From: Streptomyces sp. B3I8
Lineage (GTDB): Bacteria; Actinomycetota; Actinomycetes; Streptomycetales; Streptomycetaceae
Length of the DNA: 64,000 nucleotides
Direction: 5' to 3'
NCBI RefSeq assembly: GCF_030816915.1
Contig: NZ_JAUSYN010000002.1
Coordinates: 7,391,501-7,455,500, forward strand
Part shown: one piece after another, positions 53,873 through 62,232 of the stretch
How the letters are laid out: every line of letters starts with the position of its first letter
How positions within the stretch are numbered: position 1 is the first letter of the stretch
Notes under the pieces: generated by a model
The model's database searches: none
The model's input: only the letters and a program-made list of their open reading frames with translations
Told to the model about the DNA's origin: nothing
Position numbers and translations under genes: made by a program

Positions 53873-54882
53873 GACGACTGCACCTTTCTGTCCGGTGTGC
53901 GCGGCCTGGTGAACCGGCGGCGCGGGCCCTCGCGTTCGCGCAGCGCCAGCTGGACGACCACCACGACGAGAAGGATGACCAGGGTCAGCACGATGGCCAG
54001 GGCGGAGGCCCGGCCGAGCATGCGGTTCTGGAAGGCGTCCTGGTAGACGTACAGGCTGGGCACGGTCGTGGTGGTGCCGGGGCCGCCCCGGGTGGTGTTC
54101 CAGATCAGGTCGAAGTTGCGCAGCGCGAACGTGACGGTGAGGACCAGCGCGATCGAGATCTGCGGGCGCAGCGCGGGCAGGGTGATCGCGAAGAACTCCC
54201 GCACCGGCCCGGCGCCGTCGAGACGGGCGGCCTCGTAGGTGGAGCGGTCGATGGTGACGATGCCGCTGAGGAAGAGCACCATGCACAGCCCGTACTCCAC
54301 CCAGGTACCGATCAGCCCGATCGACGGCAGGGCGGTGTCGAAGTCGCCCAGCCAGCTGGTGGCGAACCGGCCCAGCCCCACGGCCCGGAACACCGCGTTG
54401 ACGGGGCCGTCCGCGGCGAGCAGGTTCCGCCAGGCGACGGCGACGACGACGCTGGACAGGATCTGCGGCAGGAACAGCACCGCGCGGAACACCGTCAGTC
54501 CGTACACCCGGATCCGGGACATCGCCCCGGCCAGCAGCAGGCCCACGCAGACCGGCAGAGCGGCGTAGAAGAGCAGCAGGACCAGGGAGTGCAGCAGTGC
54601 GGCGCGCAGCCGGCCGTCGGTGAAGACGGCCGTGTAATTGCCCCAGCCGACCGGCGTGCCCACGGTCAGACCGTCGTAGGCGTAGAACGAGTACCAGACG
54701 GAGATGCCGATGGGGTAGAGCACGAAGACGCCGAAGAAGGCCAGGGCCGGGGCGACGTACAGCAGTGAGGTCCAGGACAGGGAGGACAGGCGGGCGAGGG
54801 GGGAGGGGCGGCGGCGGCCGCCGGTGGCCGACGGCGCGGAGGTCTCGGTGGGGCGCCCGGTGGTGGGGGCCGCGGTGCTCAT
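53869..54882 (-). CDS. ABC sugar-transport permease (MalF-like)
   Basis: 337 residues: a Pro/Thr-rich N-terminal tail, then six membrane segments. The EAA loop is STYEAARLDGAGPVREFFAI followed by TLPALRP. It pairs with the MalG-like permease. Start ATG 54882 overlaps the binding-protein stop by 4 bp. Confidence 0.93.
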   Translation of the reverse strand: MSTAAPTTGRPTETSAPSATGGRRRPSPLARLSSLSWTSLLYVAPALAFFGVFVLYPIGISVWYSFYAYDGLTVGTPVGWGNYTAVFTDGRLRAALLHSLVLLLFYAALPVCVGLLLAGAMSRIRVYGLTVFRAVLFLPQILSSVVVAVAWRNLLAADGPVNAVFRAVGLGRFATSWLGDFDTALPSIGLIGTWVEYGLCMVLFLSGIVTIDRSTYEAARLDGAGPVREFFAITLPALRPQISIALVLTVTFALRNFDLIWNTTRGGPGTTTTVPSLYVYQDAFQNRMLGRASALAIVLTLVILLVVVVVQLALREREGPRRRFTRPRTPDRKVQSS

Positions 54883-56240
54883 CGCTTCTGCCTCGCCGTC
54901 CGCCAGGAGTCCTGGACCGCCTTCAGGAACTCCGCGCCGCTCGTGCGGCCGGACATGACCTCCTGGAGCTTGCCGCCCATGACGTTGAGCATGTCGGTGG
55001 CGGTCCAGTCGTAGTAGCCGACCTGGGTTCCGGCGGCGATGGTGCGCTTGAGCGCGTCGAGGGTCTGGCTCTGCAGGGTGTTGCCGCCCTTCACCCCGTC
55101 GGTGACGACGGGAAGCCGGCCGGTGTCGAGGATCTCCTGGCCGGTTCGCGGGGTGTGCAGGGCGGCGAGGAAGGCGACGGCGGCGGGGGTGACCTCGGAG
55201 GAGGCGGAGATGTGCCAGGGGGAGGCGGTCGCTCCGGCGCCACCGGTGGTCAGGGCGCCGAAGCCGAACTTCCCGGGGTCGAGCGTGGCGCCGTTCCACG
55301 AGCCGCCGACGAAGAAGACACCCGAGCCCTTGGCGAAGCGGGAGACGGCGTCCTCGTTGCTCAGGCCGTCGTAGCCGGAGCCGAAGTAGCCCTTCTTCGC
55401 CCAGTCGGCCATCGTCCCGGCCGCCTTCGCGTTGCCCGGGGTGACGAAGGTGGTGCCCGCCCTGCCGCCGATCCAGTCCCGGATCGAGGCCGGTGACTGC
55501 TCGGTGGCGGCGAGGTCGGAGAAGATGTGGGTGGCGGCGTACTGGTCGCTGTTGCCCAGCATGATCGGCTGCTTGCCGGCCTTCTTGACGAGCGGCAGGT
55601 CCTTCTCCAGGTCGGCGAGGGACCGCGGCGGCCGCAGGCCGAGCTCGTCGAGTCGGGCCTTGTTGTAGTAGATGCCCTGGACCTCGCTGATGGGTGACAT
55701 GCCGTAGAGGTTGCCGTTGCCGAACGCTGTGCCCGAGCCGTTCCAGCGGGCGGGGGCCAGGGTGCTGGCACCGGTGCCGGTGATCCAGCCGTAGGCGGCC
55801 GCCACGTCGTCGAGCGGCCGGACCAGCTTGGCCTTGACCAGCGCCCCGTCGACCGCATAGCCGATGTTGCCCTGGAAGAGGTCGGGCGGGTTGGTGCCGG
55901 AGGCCGCGTTGACGACGGTGGCGACGAGGTCGTCGAAGCTCTTGTAGGTGAGGTCGACCCTGACGTTCGGGTACCGCTTCTCGAAGGCCGGTACCACGGA
56001 CTTCATCAGGGGCTTCTCCGCCTGGTCCGCCCACATCCGCAAGGTGACCTCGCCGAGTTCCGCGACCTGCGCGGGGGTCACGGGGTCGGTGACGGCGGGC
56101 TGGTTCGCCCCGGCGGGGCTCCTGCCCGCCCCGGGCGGGCTGCATCCGGCGCAGGCCAGCAGGGCGGCCAGCGCGGTGACCGCGGCGGCGACCGGGGCGA
56201 ACCGGGGCGGGCCCGCCCCTTCACGACGTACGGATTTCAT
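54879..56240 (-). CDS. ABC sugar-binding lipoprotein
   Basis: 453 residues. The lipoprotein signal peptide has lipobox LLACAGC, with the lipid Cys near residue 33. A family 1 extracellular solute-binding fold follows (EVTLRMWADQAEKPLMKSV; NPPDLFQGNIGYAVDG; SPISEVQGIYYNKARLDELG). It captures an oligosaccharide outside the membrane and delivers it to the two permeases. First gene of the operon that runs to 50539. No LacI operator is evident upstream; the 263-bp gap to the HisD-like gene is G-rich and without a gene. Confidence 0.92.
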   Translation of the reverse strand: MKSVRREGAGPPRFAPVAAAVTALAALLACAGCSPPGAGRSPAGANQPAVTDPVTPAQVAELGEVTLRMWADQAEKPLMKSVVPAFEKRYPNVRVDLTYKSFDDLVATVVNAASGTNPPDLFQGNIGYAVDGALVKAKLVRPLDDVAAAYGWITGTGASTLAPARWNGSGTAFGNGNLYGMSPISEVQGIYYNKARLDELGLRPPRSLADLEKDLPLVKKAGKQPIMLGNSDQYAATHIFSDLAATEQSPASIRDWIGGRAGTTFVTPGNAKAAGTMADWAKKGYFGSGYDGLSNEDAVSRFAKGSGVFFVGGSWNGATLDPGKFGFGALTTGGAGATASPWHISASSEVTPAAVAFLAALHTPRTGQEILDTGRLPVVTDGVKGGNTLQSQTLDALKRTIAAGTQVGYYDWTATDMLNVMGGKLQEVMSGRTSGAEFLKAVQDSWRTARQKR

Positions 56241-56503
56241 GGTGCACCGGTTCTCTGTACGGGATGGCTGGATCGGGAGGTGGGGGAAGAAGGGGGGAGC
56301 CGCGCGGTCCGTACCGTCCCGGGGCGGCGAGGGCGAGGGCGAGGGGGACGGGACGGTACGGCCCGCCGGAGAGCCCGACGGGCATCGTCCGCTCGGTGGC
56401 CGAGGGCCCGCCGTGACCCGGGGCACGGAGTGCCGTCGGACGGACCGCGACGGCGGGGGGCCCGGGAGGGCGGGACCTCGGCGCCGAGGGGGCGCGGGCG
56501 GGG

Positions 56504-57823
56504 TCAGCCCTGGTAGGTGCGCAGCCGCAGGGTGGCCGTGGCCTCGTGGGCGGACATGCCCTCGCTCGCCGAGATGACCTCCACCGCCTCGGCGAGGAGC
56601 GGGGTCGCCTCCCGGGCGACGCGCTGGTAGGTGAGCGGCTTGAGGTAACGCGAGACGGACAGCCCGGCGCTGTGCTTGGCACCGCCCGCGGTCGGCAGGG
56701 TGTGGTTGGTGCCGGCCATGCCCTTGTCCGAGTAGGCCACCGTGCTCCAGTGACCGAGGAAGAGGGAGCCGTAGTTGTGCAGCGCGTCGTGGTACCAGTC
56801 GTCCTCGCCCGTGTGCACCTCCAGGTGCTCGGGGGCGAACTCGTCCATGACCGCCACCGCGTCCTCCCGGCTGCCGACCAGGACGACCGAGCCGTGGTCG
56901 CGCCAGGCGGGACCGCAGATGTCCCGCGTGGACAGGGTGGTCAGCTGTCGTTCCACCGCGGCGACGACATCCCGCCCCAGCCGTTCGGAGGTGGTGACGA
57001 GGGCGGCCGGGGACGTCGGGCCGTGCTCGGCCTGCCCGAGCAGGTCCGCCGCGACGGCCTCTGCGTCGGCCGTCTCGTCCGCGATCACGGCGACCTCGGA
57101 GGGGCCCGCGAGCAGGTCGATGGCGACCGTCCCGAACAGCTGGCGCTTGGCCTCGGCGACATAGGCGTTGCCCGCGCCGACGATCATGTCGACGGGCGGC
57201 CGGTCCAGCAGGCCGAACGCCATGGCGGCCAGTGCCTGCACGCCTCCGAGGACGTAGAGGTGGTCGATCCCGGACAGGTGCGCGGCGTAGGTGACGGCGT
57301 CGTTGGCGCGGCCGTCAGGCTGCGGGGGAGTGCATCCCACCACCGTCGGGACGCCCGCGGCCTTGGCCACGCCCACGGTCATGAACGCGCTGGCCGTGAG
57401 CGGGAAGCGCCCGGCCGGCAGATACGCGCCGACCGCGCCGACGGGAACGTAGCGCTGCCCGACCAGCAGCCCGGGGGCGATCTCCTCCTCGAAGTCCGTC
57501 AGATGAGCGCGCTGGAGCGCGGCGAAACGCCGGGTGCGCTCGGCACCGAGTTCGATCGCCTCCCGCAGTTTCTCGGGCAGCCGGTCGCCGCTGCGGGCCA
57601 CCTCCGCCGCACCGAGTTCGACCGGGCCGTCGGGCTGGCCGTCCAGGGAGCTCGCGTAGCGGCGGATCGCGTCCATGCCGTGGCGCTCGATGTCCGACAG
57701 CATCCGGCTGACGGTCTCGATCACCTCGGGGTCGCGCTGGGCCGGGGGAGCGTTCACCTCGGGAGCCTTGAGCAGGGTGAAGCGGCCGGCGAAGGCAGTG
57801 GTGAAGCGGTGGCTCAATTTCAT
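56504..57823 (-). CDS. Histidinol-dehydrogenase-family enzyme (sulfopropanediol dehydrogenase-like)
   Basis: 439 residues. The zinc ligands and catalytic residues of the HisD family are kept: Gln/His in LLGQAEHGPTSPAALV, Glu/His in DEFAPEHLEVH, Asn/His in AGTNHTLPTAGGAKHS and His in EGMSAHEATATLR. It has no neighbouring his genes. It is divergent from a LysR regulator, a setting typical of catabolic homologues such as 2,3-dihydroxypropane-1-sulfonate 3-dehydrogenase (HpsN) rather than histidine biosynthesis. It probably oxidises an alcohol twice to an acid with NAD+. The ATG at 57823 lies 58 bp from a perfect palindrome. Confidence 0.85.
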   Translation of the reverse strand: MKLSHRFTTAFAGRFTLLKAPEVNAPPAQRDPEVIETVSRMLSDIERHGMDAIRRYASSLDGQPDGPVELGAAEVARSGDRLPEKLREAIELGAERTRRFAALQRAHLTDFEEEIAPGLLVGQRYVPVGAVGAYLPAGRFPLTASAFMTVGVAKAAGVPTVVGCTPPQPDGRANDAVTYAAHLSGIDHLYVLGGVQALAAMAFGLLDRPPVDMIVGAGNAYVAEAKRQLFGTVAIDLLAGPSEVAVIADETADAEAVAADLLGQAEHGPTSPAALVTTSERLGRDVVAAVERQLTTLSTRDICGPAWRDHGSVVLVGSREDAVAVMDEFAPEHLEVHTGEDDWYHDALHNYGSLFLGHWSTVAYSDKGMAGTNHTLPTAGGAKHSAGLSVSRYLKPLTYQRVAREATPLLAEAVEVISASEGMSAHEATATLRLRTYQG

Positions 57824-57880
57824 GCATCTGAGACTGAAGCAGCACCTTCTCAAGGACAACCCCGAATTGTCCTCGGCATT

Positions 57881-57899
57881 CCATAGGGCTGCCCTATGG
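57881..57899. promoter_or_regulatory. LysR binding palindrome
   Basis: CCATAGGGC-T-GCCCTATGG, a perfect 9+1+9 palindrome containing a T-N11-A element. It lies just upstream of lysR in the divergent gap. Confidence 0.75.
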
Positions 57900-57911
57900 C
57901 ACAATCCCGGC

Positions 57912-58829
57912 ATGCCTCCGTCCGCCGCCGTCGCGATCACCCTCAACCAGTTGCGCGCCTTCCTCGCCTCCGCACGGCTGGGCACGTTCTCCGCCGCCGC
58001 GGCCGAGCTGCGGACGAGCCAGCCCTCGGTGTCGGAGCTGATCAGACGCATGGAGGAGCACTACGGGGTGCCCCTGTTCACCCGCGGCCCGCGCCGGCTG
58101 GTGCTGACCGCCGCGGGTCAGGAACTCCTGCCCTACGCCCAGCAGGCCACCGAAGCGGCCGACGGCGCCGACCGCGCCCTGCGCTCCCTGACCTCCCTCG
58201 ACGGCGGCGTCGCCACCTTCGGTCTGCTGCGCAACGCCGACTACTACTTCCTGTCCGAACTGCTGGAGACCTTTCACGCCCGCCACCCCAGGGTGCGGCT
58301 GCGGATCGTCGGCCTGAACTCCGTCGAGGTCGCGGAAGCCGTCACCGCCGGCGACCTGGAGGCGGGGCTCGTCGTGCTGCCCATCGATGCCGAGGGGCTC
58401 GACGTCACCCCCCTCATGCGGGACGAGGTCGTCTACACCTCAGCCGATCCCGACCGCACCGCACGGCCCGTCACCATGGCCGACCTCGCCAAGGCGAACC
58501 TCATCCTCTACGACGCCCACTACGGCTGGCGGGACCCCACCCGCCGCCAGCTCGCCGAACGGGCCCAGGTGGAGGGCGTCGCCCTCTCCGCGGCCATCGA
58601 GGTCGAGCACGTCGAATCCGCGCTGCACATCGTGGCCCGGGGAGCCGGCGACACGGTCGTCTCCCGCGCGGTCTCCCGCAGCCGCACCTTCCCCGACACC
58701 CTCCACACCGTCGGCTTCGCGGAGCCCCTCTACGACACGATCGCGGTGGTCCGCAGACAGGGCTCGGTACTGTCACCGGCGACCCGGGAGATCACCCGCC
58801 TGGCCCGGCGGATGCTGCTGGCGCACTGA
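57912..58829 (+). CDS. LysR-family regulator
   Basis: 305 residues. The N-terminal winged helix is TLNQLRAFLASARLGTFSAA followed by AAELRTSQPSVSELIRRMEE. A periplasmic-binding-like effector domain follows. ATG 57912 gives the normal LysR start. It is divergent from the HisD-like dehydrogenase and probably activates it on substrate binding. Whether it also controls the sugar operon behind that gene is unclear. Confidence 0.9.
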   Translation: MPPSAAVAITLNQLRAFLASARLGTFSAAAAELRTSQPSVSELIRRMEEHYGVPLFTRGPRRLVLTAAGQELLPYAQQATEAADGADRALRSLTSLDGGVATFGLLRNADYYFLSELLETFHARHPRVRLRIVGLNSVEVAEAVTAGDLEAGLVVLPIDAEGLDVTPLMRDEVVYTSADPDRTARPVTMADLAKANLILYDAHYGWRDPTRRQLAERAQVEGVALSAAIEVEHVESALHIVARGAGDTVVSRAVSRSRTFPDTLHTVGFAEPLYDTIAVVRRQGSVLSPATREITRLARRMLLAH

Positions 58830-58843
58830 GGTCTGTCCCGGGG

Positions 58844-58875
58844 CGTGCGCCCGTCAGCGCACGGGTGGGCGCACG
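58844..58875 (+). terminator. Terminator after lysR
   Basis: CGTGCGCCC and GGGCGCACG (58844-58852 and 58867-58875) form a 9-bp stem 14 bp after the stop codon. Confidence 0.55.
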
Positions 58876-59210
58876 TGGCGGAGGGCGACTTCGCAGCAGT
58901 GGTCGCCGGCACCTCCGCCTACGGCCACGACATCACCCGGACCGTGCGGGAGGACGGCGGAACCACGACGCCCGTGCGTGAATCCCTGCTCCGCGCACCG
59001 AAGTACCCCGACCCGGAGGCCGATCAGGGCGTCCACGTCCTGCACACCGTCCTCGGTGTCACCGGTGGAGTCGTCGACGCCGCATCCACCGGATACCGCA
59101 CGAACCCGCCGACGCGAACCCTGAACGATGCCCAGCAGGGCGTGGAGCCTGTCGTGACGGTCTCCGCGGCCTCCGGCGCCCGACGGCTCTGGCTCCTCGG
59201 GTGGGGGTGA
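58876..59210 (+). pseudogene. GH38 alpha-mannosidase C-terminal fragment
   Basis: An open frame reads VVAGTSAYGHDITRTVREDG and TTTPVRESLLRAPKYPDPEA, then DQGVHVLHTVLGVTGGVVDA. This matches the C-terminal beta-domain of family 38 alpha-mannosidases. About 900 upstream residues, including the catalytic domain, are absent, and the reading frame ends early. A relic of a larger gene. Confidence 0.65.
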
Positions 59211-59253
59211 TGCTCCCTCCCACGCCGGCCGGAGCACTCCTACCGTCGACCTC

Positions 59254-60108
59254 ATGACCAGTCATTCCCACACCGCGGACGCGGTCCGCACCCGTCCACG
59301 GTCCACGGCGGAGGAGGCCGTGGTCCCGGGCCGGGCCGCGGCCGATGGCCGCCCCCTCTCCGGCACGGTCGCCCTGGTGACCGGAGCCAGCAGCGGAATC
59401 GGTGAGGGCACCGCGCTCACGCTGGCCGCCCTCGGCGCCCGCGTGACCGTCGTGGCCCGCCGCGCGGACCGCCTCCACGCACTCGTCGAGGTGATCGAAG
59501 GCGCCGGTGGCCAGGCCCTGGCCGTGGGTGCCGACCTCACCCGCGAAGAGCAGGCCCACGCGGCCGTCGCCCGCGCCGTCGACACCTACGGCCGCCTCGA
59601 CACCGTCGTGGCCAACGCCGGTGTCATGATCCTCGGACCGATCACGGACGCCGACACCACCGACTGGCGCCGGATGATCGAACTCAACACCCTCGGACTC
59701 ATGTACACCGCCCACGCGGCCGCTCCCCACCTGCTCGAGGCCGCGGCCGGCGGCCCGCGCGGAGTCGGCGACATCGTCCTGGTCAGCAGCACCGCGGGCC
59801 GAATGGTCCGCGGCGGCGGCGGTGTCTACAACGCGAGCAAGTACGCGGTGACCGCCTTCGGCGAAGCCTTCCGCAAGGAGGTCACCCAGCGCCACCTGCG
59901 CGTTTCGCTCGTCGAACCCGGTGCGGTGGAGACCGAACTGCCCCTCCAGAACCGCCCCGACGTCCGGGACCGCATGTACGAGCGTTACACCACGATGGAG
60001 TGCCTGCGTCCCACGGACGTGGCGGACACCATCGCCTTCATCGTCACCAGGCCGCGCCACGTCGCGGTGAACGAGATCCTGGTCCGGCCGACGGAGCAGC
60101 AGGAATGA
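59254..60108 (+). CDS. Short-chain dehydrogenase/reductase
   Basis: 284 residues. The SDR nucleotide motif is TGASSGIGEG after a ~35-residue leader. NAGVMILGP, Ser in VLVSSTAG and the catalytic YNASKYAV follow. The late segment LRPTDVADTIAFIVTRP with an 'RPTxQ'-type end matches the clavaldehyde-dehydrogenase-like/YdfG-like group of NADP-linked SDRs. An XRE/MmyB-type regulator follows, a common pairing in Streptomyces, although usually divergent. Confidence 0.88.
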   Translation: MTSHSHTADAVRTRPRSTAEEAVVPGRAAADGRPLSGTVALVTGASSGIGEGTALTLAALGARVTVVARRADRLHALVEVIEGAGGQALAVGADLTREEQAHAAVARAVDTYGRLDTVVANAGVMILGPITDADTTDWRRMIELNTLGLMYTAHAAAPHLLEAAAGGPRGVGDIVLVSSTAGRMVRGGGGVYNASKYAVTAFGEAFRKEVTQRHLRVSLVEPGAVETELPLQNRPDVRDRMYERYTTMECLRPTDVADTIAFIVTRPRHVAVNEILVRPTEQQE

Positions 60109-60194
60109 CGGGCGCGACGCCGCGGCGGCGGCTCGGCCGGCGTGGGTGCACCACACCCACGCCCGGGGAGCCGGTCCGCATTACTGTCGTCAGG

Positions 60195-61061
60195 GTGGAC
60201 AGCGAGAACAAGCTCGGTGAATACCTCCGGGCCCGACGCGCACTGGTCCGGCCGCGGAACGTCGGTCTGCCCGACGACGGTCCCCGGCGGGTGCCGGGGC
60301 TCCGGCGTGACGAGGTGGCCCTGCTCGCCGGGGTGAGCACGGACTACTACATCCGGCTGGAGCAGGGCCGGGAACGGCACCCCTCCGACCAGGTGCTGCG
60401 GTCGATCGCCGGCGCCCTGCGACTGGACGACGACGCCGCCGCGCATCTGTTCCGGCTCGGCCTGCCGGTGTTCGGGACGAGGGCGGCCGCGTCGCCGACC
60501 GTCGCCCCGGAGCTGGTCCGGCTGATGGACGGCATGCCGGACGTGCCGGCCTTCCTGGTCGGCGCGGCGCAGGACATCCTGGGCGCGAACGCGATGGCGC
60601 GCGAGCTGTACCGCGGATTCGCCCGGTACGACAACTTGCTGCGCATGATCTTCCTGGACCCGTACGCGAAGTCCTTCTACGGTGACTGGGACGCCGCGGC
60701 GCGTCTTGCGGTGAGCAATCTGCGGGCGTCGTCCTCGCAATTCCCCGCGGACGGGCGCATCGAGCGGGTCGTCGGTGAACTGACCCTGCACAGCCCGGCG
60801 TTCTCGAACCTGTGGGCCCGCTACGAGGTGCGTCCGCGGACCCGGGAGCAGAAGCACTTCGTGCACCCGCGCGTAGGGGAACTGCGGTTGCACTTCGAGA
60901 CCTTCGCCGTCGCCAGCGCCCCCGGACAGCATCTGTCCGTCTACAGCGCCGAACCCGGCAGTGCCGGCCACGACAGCCTGGTCCTCCTGCGCCGGCTGGC
61001 CGACCAGGCGGCCACCGATGCGGCGGACACCGGCGAGAACGTGACTCCGGAGACTAGGTGA
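60195..61061 (+). CDS. XRE-family regulator with MmyB-like ligand domain
   Basis: 288 residues. An N-terminal helix-turn-helix (GLRRDEVALLAGVSTDYYIR, then LEQGRERHPSDQVLRSIAGA) is followed by an MmyB-like PAS-type domain (LVGAAQDILGANAMARELYR; RARYEVRPRTRE-type strand; VGELRLHFETFAVAS). GTG 60195 has no ribosome site. TACTGT at 60182-60187 suggests a leaderless message. These proteins often regulate an adjacent SDR gene. Confidence 0.87.
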   Translation: MDSENKLGEYLRARRALVRPRNVGLPDDGPRRVPGLRRDEVALLAGVSTDYYIRLEQGRERHPSDQVLRSIAGALRLDDDAAAHLFRLGLPVFGTRAAASPTVAPELVRLMDGMPDVPAFLVGAAQDILGANAMARELYRGFARYDNLLRMIFLDPYAKSFYGDWDAAARLAVSNLRASSSQFPADGRIERVVGELTLHSPAFSNLWARYEVRPRTREQKHFVHPRVGELRLHFETFAVASAPGQHLSVYSAEPGSAGHDSLVLLRRLADQAATDAADTGENVTPETR

Positions 61062-61070
61062 CACACGATC

Positions 61071-61200
61071 ATGAACACCTTTCTCGCCGACAGCGTGGGC
61101 ACCTGCGAGATCGCCGGGAAGAAGATCGCTCGCCCGGGCTTCGGCGCCATGCGGCTTACCGGACTCGGCATCCGGGGCGAGCCCGGGGACCGCGCCGAGT
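61071..61200 (+). pseudogene. Aldo/keto reductase N-terminal remnant
   Basis: About 40 codons read GTCEIAGKKIARPGFGAMRL followed by TGLGIRGEPGDR, the opening strands of an aldo/keto reductase. The frame then departs into unrelated Arg-rich sequence. The catalytic Tyr, Lys and His regions are missing. Confidence 0.6.
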
Positions 61201-61689
61201 GCGGAACCGGCCGAACTCGACGCGGCCGCGTAGCCGGCGCTCCGTCACCGAGGGCCGGTGGGCGACAGCCACGGACACGCCGACCTTTTCGAAAGAACCA
61301 AGCAACCGTGATACCTCCCTACGAAGCCGGCCCGGGCCGGCCGCACGACCTGCCGCCCTCCTCCTGTCCGCGGAGCGCGTGGGACAGGGAGGGCGGCGCT
61401 GGAGGCCGGCGACAACGAAGCCGCCGTGCGGGCCGGGGCCGAGGCCTGGACCTCGCCGAAGGCATCGGACGACGTCCGCGCGCAGACGGCCGTCATGATG
61501 CGCGGCCAACTGGTCGCACGCACCGCCCATGGCGACGCGACCAGGAGCCCTCCGTCGCCGTGTTCGGTGCGCCGGAGACCGAGGAAGTGAGGAACGGCAT
61601 CGTTCGCTGCACCGACCTCACCCCCTCCCGGCTCCGTGGTGTCCCTTTCACCTACTGAGCCCGCTGCACGACGTCGACGTGCTCGGTCA
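61201..61689. other. Decayed region, no intact gene
   Basis: Short coding-like pieces in different frames, for example AEAWTSPKASDDVRAQTAVM near 61430 and SVAVFGAPETEEVRNGIVRC near 61550. I cannot assign them. This looks like a mosaic of truncated genes between two remnants. Confidence 0.45.
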
Positions 61690-62232
61690 GGGGATGACCA
61701 ACGTCGCGTGCAGGTCAATGTCCGCCGTCGATCGGCCGGCTTCAACCAGCTGTTCGGCAGCAAGGCCGAGGTGTTCGCCGACGCGAACACGCACTGCCGC
61801 ACGACCTGCGGACGCGCGCCGGAACCGCTGACCGATGCGTCGCCGGATCCGTGGGAAGCCGTCGGGCCGACCCTGAGCCGGTCGATCGCGATGCGGGCCA
61901 ACAAGCGACACCCGCCCGGCTGCACGATGGTTCCGGCCGCCCCGATCTCGGACTGCGACGACCCGGCCCACCGGAGGGAGGCCGAGCGCCGGGACATCAC
62001 TTGCTCCCGCGTACTCGACAGGGTCCGGCAGGCGGTCGCGGAAGGCGCGCCGCCGTCGGGAACGGACGCGGAAGCCATGGCCGGTCTCGTCCACGAATTC
62101 CTCATGAGCATCTCCGCCCAGGCACGCGACGGCGTGCCCGCCGACACGATGCAACGTTCCGCCGACGCCCTTCTGCCCCTCCGGGAGACGCAGGCCGAGA
62201 CGGTCGTTGCCGAGAACAAGGCCAAGCAATGA
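61690..62232 (+). pseudogene. TetR-type regulator with damaged DNA-binding domain
   Basis: The ligand domain is intact (FNQLFGSKAEVFADANTHCR; NKRHPPGCTMVPAAPISDCD; AEAMAGLVHEFLMSISAQAR) and ends ATGA-coupled to the MFS gene. Upstream, most of the helix-turn-helix is missing: only the end of the recognition helix before FGSK can be traced, and no normal start codon is found. The protein probably no longer binds DNA normally, which would leave the exporter unrepressed. Confidence 0.6.

Noticed and set aside
56504..57823. Biosynthetic histidinol dehydrogenase hisD
   Set aside because: No histidine genes are nearby, and the LysR-linked divergent layout fits a catabolic homologue.
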